Assembly (NCBI RefSeq): GCF_008935055.1
Contig: NZ_CP043028.1
Span: forward strand, 2,572,501 to 2,636,500
DNA from: Pseudobutyrivibrio xylanivorans
GTDB taxonomy: Bacteria > Bacillota > Clostridia > Lachnospirales > Lachnospiraceae
Length of the DNA: 64,000 bases
Direction of reading: 5' to 3'
Part shown: one piece after another, positions 9,280-18,793 of the stretch
How the letters are laid out: the number at the start of each line of letters is the position of its first letter
Position numbering within the stretch: position 1 is the stretch's first letter
Notes under the pieces: model-generated
Database searches by the model: none
Seen by the model: the letters and a program-made list of their open reading frames with translations, nothing else
What the model was told of the DNA's origin: nothing
Position numbers and translations under genes: made by a program

Positions 9280-11151
9280 ATGGGGCTTTTTATGAACATT
9301 TCAAGAGGAGATTTTAGGGAATTTGGTCCACGAATCAGTGGAAGAGAAACGGTTATATTCACTTTTTCCGTGGAACCTGGTTCAGAAAAAATCTCTATCA
9401 TTTTATTTGATAAATCCACTAAGAAACAGATTTCTTTAATAGAGCTTTCAAAGGATTATTCCGTTGGCAGAGTTTATTCTGTTCAGGTATCTGGCATTAA
9501 TCCTGACAATGTTTGCTATCTCTTTAAGGTTGATGGCAAGTTTTTCGTTGATCCATTTGCCACTGCAATTGTAGGCAGAGACAAGTGGGGTGATGTTTCA
9601 GGAAGAGAGAAGCAGCAGTTTAGGGTTTATTCTGGTATTGCTCATATTGAAAAGGATTGGAAGGATGCTCGGGTTAAAATTGCACCATCCGATATGGTTT
9701 TATACAAGCTTCACATGAGAGGCTTTACAGCTGGATTTTCAATGTCTGAGTCAAAGATAGGATGCTATAAGGGGCTCTTGTCGAAGGTTCCTTATTTGAA
9801 GAAGCTTGGAGTTACAAGTCTTGAACTTATGCCTCTTTATGATTTTGAGGAGCTTTTCCTTGAGGCAAAATCCAATATTTCACCGAAGGGTAAAATCACT
9901 CAGGTGATGGAATATACCGGAAAGAATAATTATTGGGGCTTCGGTGAGGCAAACTATTTCGCGCCAAAGGCATCTTATTTTGGAGGGGCAGACAACACTG
10001 CTGAGGGACTCAGAGCACTTGTAAGCTCACTTCATTCAAAGGGCTTTGAAATCATTATGGAGATGGCATTTTTTGTTGAAACTTCAGCAGATATCCAACT
10101 TGAATGTTTGAAATACTATGTTAAGTATTTCCACATAGATGGATTCCATATTGTAGGCTGCAATGCGCCAATTGAGCGAATTGCAGAGGAACCATTCCTT
10201 GCAGATACCAAAATCTTCTATGAGTTTATTCCAGAGGAGATTCTTTGCAATGAAAAGGGCAGAAAGCATCTGTTTATTTACAATGATTCCTTTATGAATG
10301 TGACACGTCAGATTCAAAATCACATGAATGGCAGCATGGTGCAGTTTGCTAACCACATGCGAAGACAGAATTCGGCATACGGTTTTGTTAATTATATGGC
10401 AAATGTCAATGGTTTTTCCCTTTGGGATTCCTACGCTTACGGCGAGAAGCATAATTATGATAATGGCGAGGACAATAAGGACGGCACCAACAATAATTAT
10501 TCCTTTAATTATGGTATTGAAGGAAAGACTACTAACAAGACTATAAATGCCAACCGCTTCAGGGAGATGAGAAATGCTTTTACAGCACTCATGATGTCCC
10601 AGAGTGTGCCTCTATTTGTGGCAGCAGATGAGATGGCGGCTACACATTTTGGTAATAATAATCCTTACTGTCAGGACAATAAGGCTGGTTATACAGTTTT
10701 TTCAAAGAACAAGAGCAAGACTACTTTACAGAATTTTGTCAGTCAGTTGGTAGAGTTCAGAAAGAACCATAAGTGCCTCAGAACCGAGACTCCATTTCTT
10801 ATGAATGATTATAAGCATCTTGGCCTACCTGATATGTCATTCCATGGTTCAGAGCCTTGGATGATGAGTATCGGTGAGGAGCAGAAGGCACTTGGGGTTT
10901 TATATAATGGCGCATATGCCAAGGAAACAGAGGATGTTTTCGTTTGCTACAATTTCCACTATGACAGCGTGGATATGGCATTACCTTTGCTTGCGCCTGG
11001 AAAACGATGGCGTCTCTGTTTTAATACAGCTGAATACACTGATAAGAGTGATTTCGCACCGAAGCCTATTCATGACCAGCAATCAATTAAGGTTCCTGGC
11101 AGCTCCATCAGCGTGCTGGTAGGTATCAAAGTAGATAGAAATAAGGCTTAG
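9280..11151 (+). CDS. GH13-like (glycogen debranching/GlgX-type) protein lacking conserved catalytic residues
   Basis: 623 residues. An N-terminal CBM48-like beta domain (1-110) is followed by an alpha-amylase barrel recognisable from HMRGFT, NYWGFGEANYFAPKASY and the GlgX-like GEDNKDGTNNNYSFNYG. The catalytic signatures are broken: region I DVVxNH reads EMAFFV (261-266), region II DGFRxD reads DGFHIV (287-292), so the nucleophile Asp is V292, and region IV HD reads VN (376-377). Glu315 may be the retained acid. It is probably not an active hydrolase; a glycogen-binding or regulatory role is possible (inference). The start is 9280 or ATG 9292, which has GGGG six bases upstream. Confidence 0.8.
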   Translation: MGLFMNISRGDFREFGPRISGRETVIFTFSVEPGSEKISIILFDKSTKKQISLIELSKDYSVGRVYSVQVSGINPDNVCYLFKVDGKFFVDPFATAIVGRDKWGDVSGREKQQFRVYSGIAHIEKDWKDARVKIAPSDMVLYKLHMRGFTAGFSMSESKIGCYKGLLSKVPYLKKLGVTSLELMPLYDFEELFLEAKSNISPKGKITQVMEYTGKNNYWGFGEANYFAPKASYFGGADNTAEGLRALVSSLHSKGFEIIMEMAFFVETSADIQLECLKYYVKYFHIDGFHIVGCNAPIERIAEEPFLADTKIFYEFIPEEILCNEKGRKHLFIYNDSFMNVTRQIQNHMNGSMVQFANHMRRQNSAYGFVNYMANVNGFSLWDSYAYGEKHNYDNGEDNKDGTNNNYSFNYGIEGKTTNKTINANRFREMRNAFTALMMSQSVPLFVAADEMAATHFGNNNPYCQDNKAGYTVFSKNKSKTTLQNFVSQLVEFRKNHKCLRTETPFLMNDYKHLGLPDMSFHGSEPWMMSIGEEQKALGVLYNGAYAKETEDVFVCYNFHYDSVDMALPLLAPGKRWRLCFNTAEYTDKSDFAPKPIHDQQSIKVPGSSISVLVGIKVDRNKA

Positions 11152-11168
11152 GAGTAATAGACGGAATA

Positions 11169-11702
11169 ATGAAGGCTTGGGAACATTTAAAAACAATAAA
11201 TCATCATAGACGTTTAGTTAGAAAAGGCTGCTTTGCAGTAGGACTTTACTGGCAGGGCCTGACTCACGATCTTTCAAAATATTCATGGGTAGAATTTTCT
11301 GTAGGCGCAAAATACTTCCAGGGCGATAAAAGCCCAAACAATGCGGAACGTGCAGCTACGGGTGTATCCATGGCCTGGCTTCACCACAAGGGAAGAAACA
11401 AGCATCACTTTGAATACTGGATTGACTATGGACTTGATGAGCATCATGGTATGACTGGCATGGAGATGCCAGTGCGATACGTGGTTGAGATGTATTGTGA
11501 CAGGGTAGCAGCCTGCAAAACCTATCAGAAGGAAAAATATACCGATGCCAGTGCTCTTAAATATTTCGAGCATGGCAAGGCAAAATACATGATGAACGAG
11601 AACACCAAAAAGCTTTTGGAGGATATGCTCACTCATTTGGCTGAGCATGGTGAGGAAGCTACAAACGACTACATTAGACGAGAAATATTAAAGAATAAGT
11701 AA
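11169..11702 (+). CDS. DUF5662 family protein
   Basis: 177 residues. It has paired histidine/acid motifs LTHDLSKYSW near the N-terminus and WLHHKGRNKHHFEYW mid-protein, the pattern of the DUF5662 family in Firmicutes and phages. The His/Asp content suggests a metal-binding helical fold, but the function is unknown. It follows the GH13-like gene by 17 bases and precedes trpS by 14, so all three are probably co-transcribed. No signal peptide or membrane segment. Confidence 0.8.
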   Translation: MKAWEHLKTINHHRRLVRKGCFAVGLYWQGLTHDLSKYSWVEFSVGAKYFQGDKSPNNAERAATGVSMAWLHHKGRNKHHFEYWIDYGLDEHHGMTGMEMPVRYVVEMYCDRVAACKTYQKEKYTDASALKYFEHGKAKYMMNENTKKLLEDMLTHLAEHGEEATNDYIRREILKNK

Positions 11703-11716
11703 TTGGAGATTATGTA

Positions 11717-12724
11717 ATGGAAAAGGAAAGAAAAGTTTTATATTCAGGTATGCAGGCTACAGGCAAGCTTACCATTGGAAATTATATTGGAGCCCTTAAG
11801 AACTGGGTTAATTTACATGAGGAGTACGACTGCTTCTTTGGCGTTATGGATTTACATTCACTTACGGTTCGCCAGAATCCTACAGAGTTCAAGCAGAATG
11901 CTCGCCGTATCTACACACAGTATGTAGCTGCAGGTCTTGATCCAAAGAAGAACTGCATTTATTTCCAGTCACATGTGCCAGCACATGCTGAGCTTGGCTG
12001 GGTTCTTGACTGCTTTACCTACATGGGAGAGCTTAATAGAATGACACAGTTCAAGGACAAGTCTGCAAAGCACGCGGATAATATCAATGCAGGTCTTTTT
12101 ACATATCCAGCATTAATGGCAGCAGATATTCTTCTTTATCAGGCAGACCTTGTGCCAATCGGCGCAGATCAGAAGCAGCACCTTGAGATTTGTCGTGACG
12201 TTGCAGAGCGTTTTAACAATATTTACGGTGATGTCTTCACTATTCCTGAGGGCTATTTCCCTAAGGCTGGTGCAAGAATTATGTCGTTGGCAGAGCCTAC
12301 TAAGAAGATGTCAAAGTCTGATGAAAATGTTAATGCAACAATTTATCTTGTTGATGATAGAGACACAATCATTCGCAAGTTCAAGAAGGCTGTTACAGAT
12401 TCAGATGCTGAGGTTCGTTATGATGTAGAGAACAAGCCAGGTGTTTCAAATCTTATGGAAATCTACGGTGTAGTTACTGGAAAGTCTATGGAAGAAGTTG
12501 AGCGTGAGTTCGACGGCAAGGGCTATGGAGATTTCAAGCTTGCAGTTGGAGAGTCAGTTGCAGATCTTCTTGATCCATTCCATGTTCGCTGTGCTGAGCT
12601 TGAGCAGGATAAGACTTATATCAACGAGTGCATCAAGGAAAATGCTGAGAAGGCTTCTTATTTCGCTAATAAGACACTTCGCAAGGTTCACAAGAAGCTT
12701 GGTCTTACAGAGCGAATCAGATAA
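11717..12724 (+). CDS. trpS: Tryptophanyl-tRNA synthetase
   Basis: 335-residue class I synthetase that charges tRNA(Trp). TIGN at residues 19-22 is the HIGH motif and KMSKS at 197-201 is the second ATP signature. QSHVPAHAELGW and GADQKQHLEICRDVAERF are typical of the TrpRS Rossmann domain. Length matches the family. TTGGAG lies a few bases before the ATG. The spacing upstream is too short for a T-box leader. A strong terminator follows at 12744-12778. Confidence 0.97.
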   Translation: MEKERKVLYSGMQATGKLTIGNYIGALKNWVNLHEEYDCFFGVMDLHSLTVRQNPTEFKQNARRIYTQYVAAGLDPKKNCIYFQSHVPAHAELGWVLDCFTYMGELNRMTQFKDKSAKHADNINAGLFTYPALMAADILLYQADLVPIGADQKQHLEICRDVAERFNNIYGDVFTIPEGYFPKAGARIMSLAEPTKKMSKSDENVNATIYLVDDRDTIIRKFKKAVTDSDAEVRYDVENKPGVSNLMEIYGVVTGKSMEEVEREFDGKGYGDFKLAVGESVADLLDPFHVRCAELEQDKTYINECIKENAEKASYFANKTLRKVHKKLGLTERIR

Positions 12725-12743
12725 TTTTTTATATTGTATTTTA

Positions 12744-12778
12744 GGCAGGAGCGTGTTAATATAGCTCCTGTCTTTTTC
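12744..12778 (+). terminator. Intrinsic terminator after trpS
   Basis: Nine-bp stem GGCAGGAGC / GCTCCTGTC (one G-T pair) with an 11-base loop, followed by TTTTTC. Confidence 0.85.
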
Positions 12779-12811
12779 TTTATATTCAAACTTAATCCCT
12801 AAGGAGATTAA

Positions 12812-14341
12812 TTGTATAGTATTGTAAATACCGCTACCATTTTCGGTATCGACTCTAAAATTATATCTGTGGAAGCAGATATTTCTGAAGGTATGCCCAT
12901 TTTTGAGATGGTGGGATATCTTTCATCAGAGGTAAAGGAGGCCAAGGAGCGCGTTCGAGCTGCGCTGAAAAACGAGGGCTATGCTTTACCAATCAAACGA
13001 ATCACAGTAAATTTATCACCAGCCAGCATAAGAAAGACCGGGGCAGGCTTTGATTTGCCTATTGCAGTAGCTATATTATCGGCCATAGACATAATTAAAC
13101 ACGAAGACCTGTCATCTATATGCCTTTTGGGAGAAATTGGCTTAGACGGCAAAATTCAGCCTGTGAATGGTGTCCTATCAATGGTGATGGAAGCCAGAAA
13201 GAATAATCTGAAGGTTGTAATCGTTCCTAAGCAGAATTTGACTGAGGCCAGACTTGTTACTGGAATTATCACAATAGGAGTTGAGAAGCTCAAGGATGTT
13301 ATTGAATTAATCAATAATGGTGTTTTTGAAATGGAAGAAAGTAAGAGTCAGCCCTCAGCGAAGCTTATTGAAAATGAATACGATTTTTCCATGATTAATG
13401 GTCAGCTAGCTTTAAGGCGTGCCTGTGAAGTTGCGATTTCTGGTATGCACAACCTTCTTATGGTAGGACCTCCTGGAGCTGGTAAATCCATGATTGCAAA
13501 GTGTATTCCGTCAATTTTGCCTTCAATGCAGGAGGATGAGCAGATGGAGCTGTCAAAGATTTATTCTGTTTCAGGAATTTTTGATGAGAGATTTGGATTA
13601 ATCAAAAATAGACCATTTAGAAGTCCACACCATACAGTTTCACCACAGGGGCTTGTGGGAGGTGGACAGATTCCCCGCCCAGGAGAAATTTCACTAGCCC
13701 ATGGTGGAGTGCTTTTTTTAGATGAGCTGACAGAGTTTAATAAATCAACTCTTGAGATTCTTAGACAGCCCCTTGAGGACAAAAAGATAAATATTTCCCG
13801 AGCTACGGGAAGTTTTTCTTTTCCAGCGGATTTTGTTTTGGTTGCAGCTATGAATCCATGCTCCTGCGGATATTATCCTGATTTGAATCGTTGCCACTGT
13901 TCTAAAATGTCTATACAAAGATACTTGGCAAAAATTTCTCAGCCGCTGCTTGATAGAATTGATATCTGCGTTGAGGCGCCAACCTTGAATTTTTCACAGA
14001 TAACAGAAAAATCAAAGAATGAGTCATCGGAAAGCATTCGAGCTCGTGTAATTAAGGCTCACCAGCTTCAGAATGCGAGATTCGAGCCTTATGGTTTCAA
14101 ATTTAACAGCCAGATTCCGAGTAATATGATTGATAAGTTTTGCCCGCTTACTGCAGAAAATGCTCAGTACATGGAAGAGATGTACAATAAGTATTCATTG
14201 ACAGCAAGAACCTATCACAAGGTGCTTAGAGTGGCTCGTACAATTGCTGATATGGATGGAAGTGAGGATATACTTCTTAATCATCTCATTGAGGCTGTTA
14301 CCTATAGAGGTCTGGACAAAAAATATTGGGAGGAGGGCTAG
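12812..14341 (+). CDS. comM: ComM/YifB-type AAA+ ATPase (magnesium chelatase-like)
   Basis: 509 residues. An N-terminal Lon-protease-like fold (1-170) with ITVNLSPASIRKTGAGFDLP is followed by the Mg-chelatase AAA+ core. Walker A GPPGAGKS is at 219-226, then RPFRSPHHTVS, Walker B VLFLDELTEF and NPCSCGYYPD. Family members act in branch migration during natural transformation; the neighbouring dprA fits. The start is TTG at 12812, placed by an AAGGAG five bases upstream. The stop codon abuts the dprA ATG directly. Confidence 0.93.
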   Translation: MYSIVNTATIFGIDSKIISVEADISEGMPIFEMVGYLSSEVKEAKERVRAALKNEGYALPIKRITVNLSPASIRKTGAGFDLPIAVAILSAIDIIKHEDLSSICLLGEIGLDGKIQPVNGVLSMVMEARKNNLKVVIVPKQNLTEARLVTGIITIGVEKLKDVIELINNGVFEMEESKSQPSAKLIENEYDFSMINGQLALRRACEVAISGMHNLLMVGPPGAGKSMIAKCIPSILPSMQEDEQMELSKIYSVSGIFDERFGLIKNRPFRSPHHTVSPQGLVGGGQIPRPGEISLAHGGVLFLDELTEFNKSTLEILRQPLEDKKINISRATGSFSFPADFVLVAAMNPCSCGYYPDLNRCHCSKMSIQRYLAKISQPLLDRIDICVEAPTLNFSQITEKSKNESSESIRARVIKAHQLQNARFEPYGFKFNSQIPSNMIDKFCPLTAENAQYMEEMYNKYSLTARTYHKVLRVARTIADMDGSEDILLNHLIEAVTYRGLDKKYWEEG

Positions 14342-15448
14342 ATGAATCAACAGCTATATCAATACTGGTTCATGAAAAATGAGGATATTTCCTATGGAAA
14401 AAAGCATAAGTTGCTGGAATATTTTTTCGATTCTTACCATATATATAATGCCACAAAATCTGAACTTATGGGAAGCAATCTTTTTGATGAGAAGACAGCG
14501 GATAAATTTATCCTTAATCGCAGTAAATTCGATCTAAACAAAGAACTGGAGGCTTTTTATCATACTCCATTTTCATTTATTACCATGGAGGATGAAAAGT
14601 TTCCGGAGAAGCTTCTGAATATCTATGATCCACCTTATGGCCTTTATTATCTTGGTAAGCTGCCTGATTTTAGCAGATGTATCTCTATAGTCGGAGCAAG
14701 ACGCTGCAGTGCTTATGGAAAGAAAATGGCGCAGGAGTTGGGCAGAGAGCTGGCAAAGGCTGGCTTTACCATTATAAGTGGTATGGCCAGAGGTGTGGAT
14801 GCTTATGGTCATAGGGGCTGTTTGGAGGCTGAGGGAACCACAGTTGCAGTGCTTGGAAGCGGCTGCGATGTGATTTATCCAACAGACAATCGTTTATTAT
14901 ATGAAGAAATAGCAAAAAGCGGTGCGATTCTTTCAGAATACCAAATGGGAACCTCACCATTGGCACAGAATTTCCCTCGAAGAAACCGTATAGTATCAGC
15001 ACTTTCTGATATTGTGGTTGTGGTGGAGGCGAGAGAAAAATCTGGTTCACTAATCACAGCTGATTTTGCCTTAGAGCAGGGAAAGGATATCTTCGTTGTG
15101 CCAGGTCGTGTTGGGGATTCTCTTTCTACAGGTTGCAACAAATTGCTGTCACAGGGGGCAGGGGTTATATGGTCCACAGAAAACTTTTTAAAGGATTTGT
15201 CTACACTTTATGGTTCACCCGTTTCTTCTATTGAAAATAAAAACGAAAAGAAAAATGTCCGTCCAACACTTACGAAGGAGCAGAGAACTGTATACAATCT
15301 GTTTGATTTGTATCCTAAAAGCCTATCTGAAGTTTTGGAAGAAAGTCGTATGGATTATCTTAAGCTTTTGTCGGAGGTGCTAGCACTGGAGCGCATGGGA
15401 CTTCTATGTGAACTTTTCAAAAACAATTACGTCAAACAGGAAACATAA
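14342..15448 (+). CDS. dprA: DNA processing protein DprA (Smf)
   Basis: 368 residues. The Rossmann-like DprA core runs from about 110 to 285 with SIVGARRCSAYG, ISGMARGVDAYGHRG, AVLGSGCDVIYP and EKSGSLITADFALEQG. A C-terminal winged-helix region follows (LTKEQRTVYNLFDLYPKSL). DprA loads RecA onto incoming single-stranded DNA during transformation. It starts on the base after the comM stop, so the two are translationally coupled. Upstream of topA, as in Bacillus. Confidence 0.95.
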   Translation: MNQQLYQYWFMKNEDISYGKKHKLLEYFFDSYHIYNATKSELMGSNLFDEKTADKFILNRSKFDLNKELEAFYHTPFSFITMEDEKFPEKLLNIYDPPYGLYYLGKLPDFSRCISIVGARRCSAYGKKMAQELGRELAKAGFTIISGMARGVDAYGHRGCLEAEGTTVAVLGSGCDVIYPTDNRLLYEEIAKSGAILSEYQMGTSPLAQNFPRRNRIVSALSDIVVVVEAREKSGSLITADFALEQGKDIFVVPGRVGDSLSTGCNKLLSQGAGVIWSTENFLKDLSTLYGSPVSSIENKNEKKNVRPTLTKEQRTVYNLFDLYPKSLSEVLEESRMDYLKLLSEVLALERMGLLCELFKNNYVKQET

Positions 15449-15481
15449 AGGTGAATGTTCTGTCAATAATTAAAATTTTCC

Positions 15482-15510
15482 TTGAAAATAGAAAATTAAT
15501 GTTGTATAGT
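15482..15510 (+). promoter_or_regulatory. Sigma-A-type promoter for topA
   Basis: -35 TTGAAA (15482-15487), 17-base spacer, -10 TATAGT (15505-15510). It lies in the 110-base dprA-topA spacer and gives a leader of about 40 bases. Confidence 0.7.
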
Positions 15511-15558
15511 GAGTAACGTTTCTACTTAAAATAATTATATTGGAGATGATAATTTTAT

Positions 15559-17634
15559 ATGGCTAAAAATCTTGTTATCGTAGAGTCGCCAGCTAAGGTG
15601 CATACTATAAAGAAATTTTTAGGAAGCAACTACGAGGTTATGGCTTCGCAGGGACACGTACGTGACATGCCTAAATCTCAGCTTGGTTTTGACCCAGAAA
15701 ATGATTTTGAACCTAAATATATTACTATTCGAGGAAAAGGCGAGTTGCTTGCAGCACTTCGCAAGGAAGTAAAAAAGGCAGATAAGATTTATCTCGCAAC
15801 TGATCCCGACCGTGAGGGGGAAGCTATTTCTTGGCATCTGACTCACGCACTTAATTTACAAGATAAGAAGGTTTATCGTATTACCTTCAATGAAATTACA
15901 AAGACTGCTGTTAAGAATTCTCTCAAGAATCCACGTGAAATTGACATGGATTTGGTAGATGCGCAGCAGGCCCGCCGTATGCTTGACAGAATGGTTGGTT
16001 ACGAGATTTCACCACTTCTTTGGGCAAAGGTAAAGAGAGGTCTTTCAGCTGGACGTGTTCAGTCTGTAGCTCTTCGTATTATCTGCGACCGCGAGAAGGA
16101 AATTGATCAATTTATTCCTCAGGAATACTACACACTGGATGTTTTGCTTGATACACCAGGAGCTAAGAAACCTATCGTTGCGAAATATTACGGTGATAAA
16201 ACAGGAAAGAAGGATATTTCTGACAAGGAAAGTCTTGATAAGATAATGGCAGAGCTTAAGGGAGCAGATTTTTCTATCGGCTCAATTAAGCGCGGCAAAC
16301 GTGAAAAGAAGGCACCACTTCCTTTTACAACTTCAACGATGCAACAGGAAGCTTCAAAGGCTTTGAATTTTTCAATTCAAAAGACCATGAGCGTTGCACA
16401 GCAGCTTTATGAAGGTGTTAGTGTAAAAGGCCATGGAACAATCGGTTTGATTACTTATCTTCGTACTGATTCAACCCGTGTTTCTGATGAGGCAAGAGCA
16501 GCAGCTGAGAGCTTCATCACAGGCAATTACGGAGAGAATTATCTTTCTGCTCCAGTTAATTCTGGAAAGAAGAATTCAGGCAAGGTTCAGGATGCTCACG
16601 AGGCAATTCGTCCTGCAAATATCGAGTTGATTCCATCAGAGATTAAGGATAGCCTTACACGTGACCAGTTTAGACTTTATCAGCTTGTATGGAAGCGTTT
16701 TGTTGCAAGCCAGATGGCAAATGCAATTTACGATACAATTTCACTTAATGTACAGGCCAAGGATCAGGTATTTACAGCATCTGAGTCAGCTATTAATTTC
16801 GATGGCTTCATGATGATTTATACAGCAGCTGATGATGAGGAGGAGTCAAAGACTCATCCACTTGCAAAGCTTGCAGAGGATACAAAGCTTAGCTTTAACA
16901 GCTTTGAGGAGAAGCAGCACTTTACACAGCCTTCACCTCATTTTACTGAGGCTTCACTTGTTAAGACTCTAGAGGAGCTTGGAATTGGTAGACCAAGTAC
17001 TTACTCGCCTACAATCACAACTCTTCTCAAGAGACATTACATCACAAAGGAAGCTAAGAACATTTTCGTTACTGAGCTTGGTGAGGTAGTCAACTCAATC
17101 ATGGTTGATTCCTTCCCAATCATTGTAGATGATAAATTTACTGCAAACCTTGAGCTTCTTCTTGATGGAGTAGAAGAAGGTACTGTTGAATGGAAGTCTG
17201 TTGTTAGAAACTTCTATCCAGACCTTGAAAAGGCAGTAAAGGTAGCAGAGGAAGAGCTTGCAAAGATTGAGATTCATGATGAGGTTACTGATGTAATCTG
17301 TGAGGAATGCGGACGTAACATGGTAATCAAGTTTGGCCCACACGGTAAGTTCCTTGCCTGTCCAGGCTTCCCAGATTGCCGTAATACAAAACCATTCCTT
17401 GAGAAGATTGGAGTTCCTTGTCCTAAATGTGGCGGTGATGTTGTTATCAGAAAGTCACAGAAGGGCAGAAAGTTCTTTGGCTGCGCAAATCATCCAGACT
17501 GCGATTTCATCAGCTGGTCAAGACCTACCACAGAGAAATGTCCTAAGTGTGGTACTTACATGGTTGAAAAGGGCAACAAGCTCGTTTGCGCCAACGACGA
17601 TTGTCGTTTTGTAAAGAGTCAGAACGATAATTAA
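15559..17634 (+). CDS. topA: DNA topoisomerase I
   Basis: 691 residues, type IA topoisomerase that relaxes negative supercoils. The TOPRIM domain begins with LVIVESPAKVHTIKKFLG and has the metal site DPDREGE at 82-88. The catalytic tyrosine is Y300 in TYLRTDSTR. Three C-terminal zinc modules are complete: CEECGRNM...CPGFPDC, CPKCGGDV...CANHPDC and CPKCGTYM...CANDDC. Full family length. In Bacillus trmFO, xerC/codV and clpQY lie between topA and codY; here codY follows directly. Confidence 0.98.
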   Translation: MAKNLVIVESPAKVHTIKKFLGSNYEVMASQGHVRDMPKSQLGFDPENDFEPKYITIRGKGELLAALRKEVKKADKIYLATDPDREGEAISWHLTHALNLQDKKVYRITFNEITKTAVKNSLKNPREIDMDLVDAQQARRMLDRMVGYEISPLLWAKVKRGLSAGRVQSVALRIICDREKEIDQFIPQEYYTLDVLLDTPGAKKPIVAKYYGDKTGKKDISDKESLDKIMAELKGADFSIGSIKRGKREKKAPLPFTTSTMQQEASKALNFSIQKTMSVAQQLYEGVSVKGHGTIGLITYLRTDSTRVSDEARAAAESFITGNYGENYLSAPVNSGKKNSGKVQDAHEAIRPANIELIPSEIKDSLTRDQFRLYQLVWKRFVASQMANAIYDTISLNVQAKDQVFTASESAINFDGFMMIYTAADDEEESKTHPLAKLAEDTKLSFNSFEEKQHFTQPSPHFTEASLVKTLEELGIGRPSTYSPTITTLLKRHYITKEAKNIFVTELGEVVNSIMVDSFPIIVDDKFTANLELLLDGVEEGTVEWKSVVRNFYPDLEKAVKVAEEELAKIEIHDEVTDVICEECGRNMVIKFGPHGKFLACPGFPDCRNTKPFLEKIGVPCPKCGGDVVIRKSQKGRKFFGCANHPDCDFISWSRPTTEKCPKCGTYMVEKGNKLVCANDDCRFVKSQNDN

Positions 17635-17672
17635 CAAATTTGTAGCAAAATCAGAAAGAATTCAGATATTTA

Positions 17673-17701
17673 TTGTAATTTGTTTGAATTGGTGCTATAA
17701 T
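17673..17701 (+). promoter_or_regulatory. Sigma-A-type promoter for codY
   Basis: -35 TTGTAA (17673-17678), 17-base spacer, perfect -10 TATAAT (17696-17701). The resulting leader is about 130 bases long and AT-rich; apart from repeated ACAACTA words I see nothing further in it. Confidence 0.7.
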
Positions 17702-17837
17702 CACAACTATTCACAACTAAATCATTATTACTAGTTATTCACGGCGTGTTAAATGTATTAAATATAGTTGTTCGGGGATGCAGAAGCTTGTGAAAAATTT
17801 GATTCTTTGTTTTAGATTTAGGAGGAATAAAAATTAA

Positions 17838-18614
17838 ATGAGTGTACAGTTATTAGACAAGACAAGAAAAATTGGAAAGCTTCTTCACAATAACAATTCT
17901 TCGAAGGTAGTTTTTAATGATATTTGTTCTGTATTAACAGAGATTCTTGATTCATCAGTACTTGTTATTTCTAAGAAGGGTAAGGTGCTTGGCCTTTCTC
18001 ATCTTCCAAATACAACAGAGATTGGTGAGCTTATTGTTGATGAGGTTGGCGGATTTATCGATCCACTTCTTAACGAGAGATTACTTTCAATCCTCTCTAC
18101 AAAGGAGAATGTAAACCTTAAGACACTTGGCTTTGAGAAGACAGATGTTGATATGTATTCAGCAATCATTGCTCCAATCGATATCGCTGGTGAGCGTCTT
18201 GGTACACTTTTTGTATACAGATTTGACAAGCAGTATGACATCGACGACATCATTCTTACTGAGTATGGTACAACAGTAGTTGGACTTGAGATGATGCGTT
18301 CAGTAAATGAGGAGTCTGCTGAGGAAAATCGTAAGCTCCAGGTTGTTAAGAGTGCTATTTCAACCCTTTCTTATTCAGAGCTTGAAGCTATCATCCACAT
18401 CTTTGACGAATTAGATGGTAATGAAGGGGTGTTGGTTGCATCAAAAATTGCCGATAGAGTAGGTATAACAAGATCAGTTATCGTAAATGCTCTTCGTAAG
18501 TTTGAGTCAGCTGGCGTCATCGAGTCACGTTCTTCAGGTATGAAGGGTACTTACATCAAAGTCCTTAACGACGTAGTATTTGATGAGCTTGACGAAATAA
18601 AGAAGAATAAGTAA
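17838..18614 (+). CDS. codY: GTP- and branched-chain amino acid-sensing repressor CodY
   Basis: 258 residues, standard for CodY. The N-terminal GAF domain (about 1-155) binds Ile/Leu/Val. The C-terminal winged helix-turn-helix has ASKIADRVGITRSVIVNAL and MKGTYIKVLND, the DNA-reading region near 200-240. It represses stationary-phase and often motility genes when nutrients are rich; placement directly before the flagellar cluster is the Bacillus arrangement. GGAGGAATAAAAATTAA precedes the ATG. It ends in a strong terminator, so fla genes are a separate transcript. Confidence 0.97.
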   Translation: MSVQLLDKTRKIGKLLHNNNSSKVVFNDICSVLTEILDSSVLVISKKGKVLGLSHLPNTTEIGELIVDEVGGFIDPLLNERLLSILSTKENVNLKTLGFEKTDVDMYSAIIAPIDIAGERLGTLFVYRFDKQYDIDDIILTEYGTTVVGLEMMRSVNEESAEENRKLQVVKSAISTLSYSELEAIIHIFDELDGNEGVLVASKIADRVGITRSVIVNALRKFESAGVIESRSSGMKGTYIKVLNDVVFDELDEIKKNK

Positions 18615-18643
18615 TTCACAGGGATATTTCGTGAATTTGATTT

Positions 18644-18675
18644 AAAAGGACTTAAGATACTCTTAAGTCCTTTTT
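18644..18675 (+). terminator. Intrinsic terminator after codY
   Basis: Stem AAAAGGACTTAAG / CTTAAGTCCTTTTT with a four- to five-base loop and a run of five T. It separates codY from the fla/che transcript. Confidence 0.88.
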
Positions 18676-18728
18676 GTGTACAAATTGTTAAAAAATCTCA
18701 TTTTCACACAATATATAGGAAAAACGCT

Positions 18729-18756
18729 TTGTTTTTCAGATAACTTCTTTTATAAT
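18729..18756 (+). promoter_or_regulatory. Main fla/che operon promoter
   Basis: -35 TTGTTT (18729-18734), 16-base spacer, perfect -10 TATAAT (18751-18756), 38 bases before flgB. This is a sigma-A-type sequence; no sigma-28 motif (TAAA-N15-GCCGATAA) is seen nearby. It would drive the early flagellar genes with the housekeeping sigma factor. Confidence 0.6.
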
Positions 18757-18793
18757 TCATTATATAAATTAATAATCTAGGAGGATTGTAGGT

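Noticed and set aside
17641..17700. AAAATCAGAAAGAATT upstream of codY as a CodY operator
   Set aside because: Only about 8 of 15 positions match AATTTTCWGAAAATT, no better than chance in AT-rich DNA.
18445..18460. GCCGATAG inside codY as a sigma-28 -10 box
   Set aside because: No TAAA box at the correct distance, and it lies mid-gene with no suitable downstream start.
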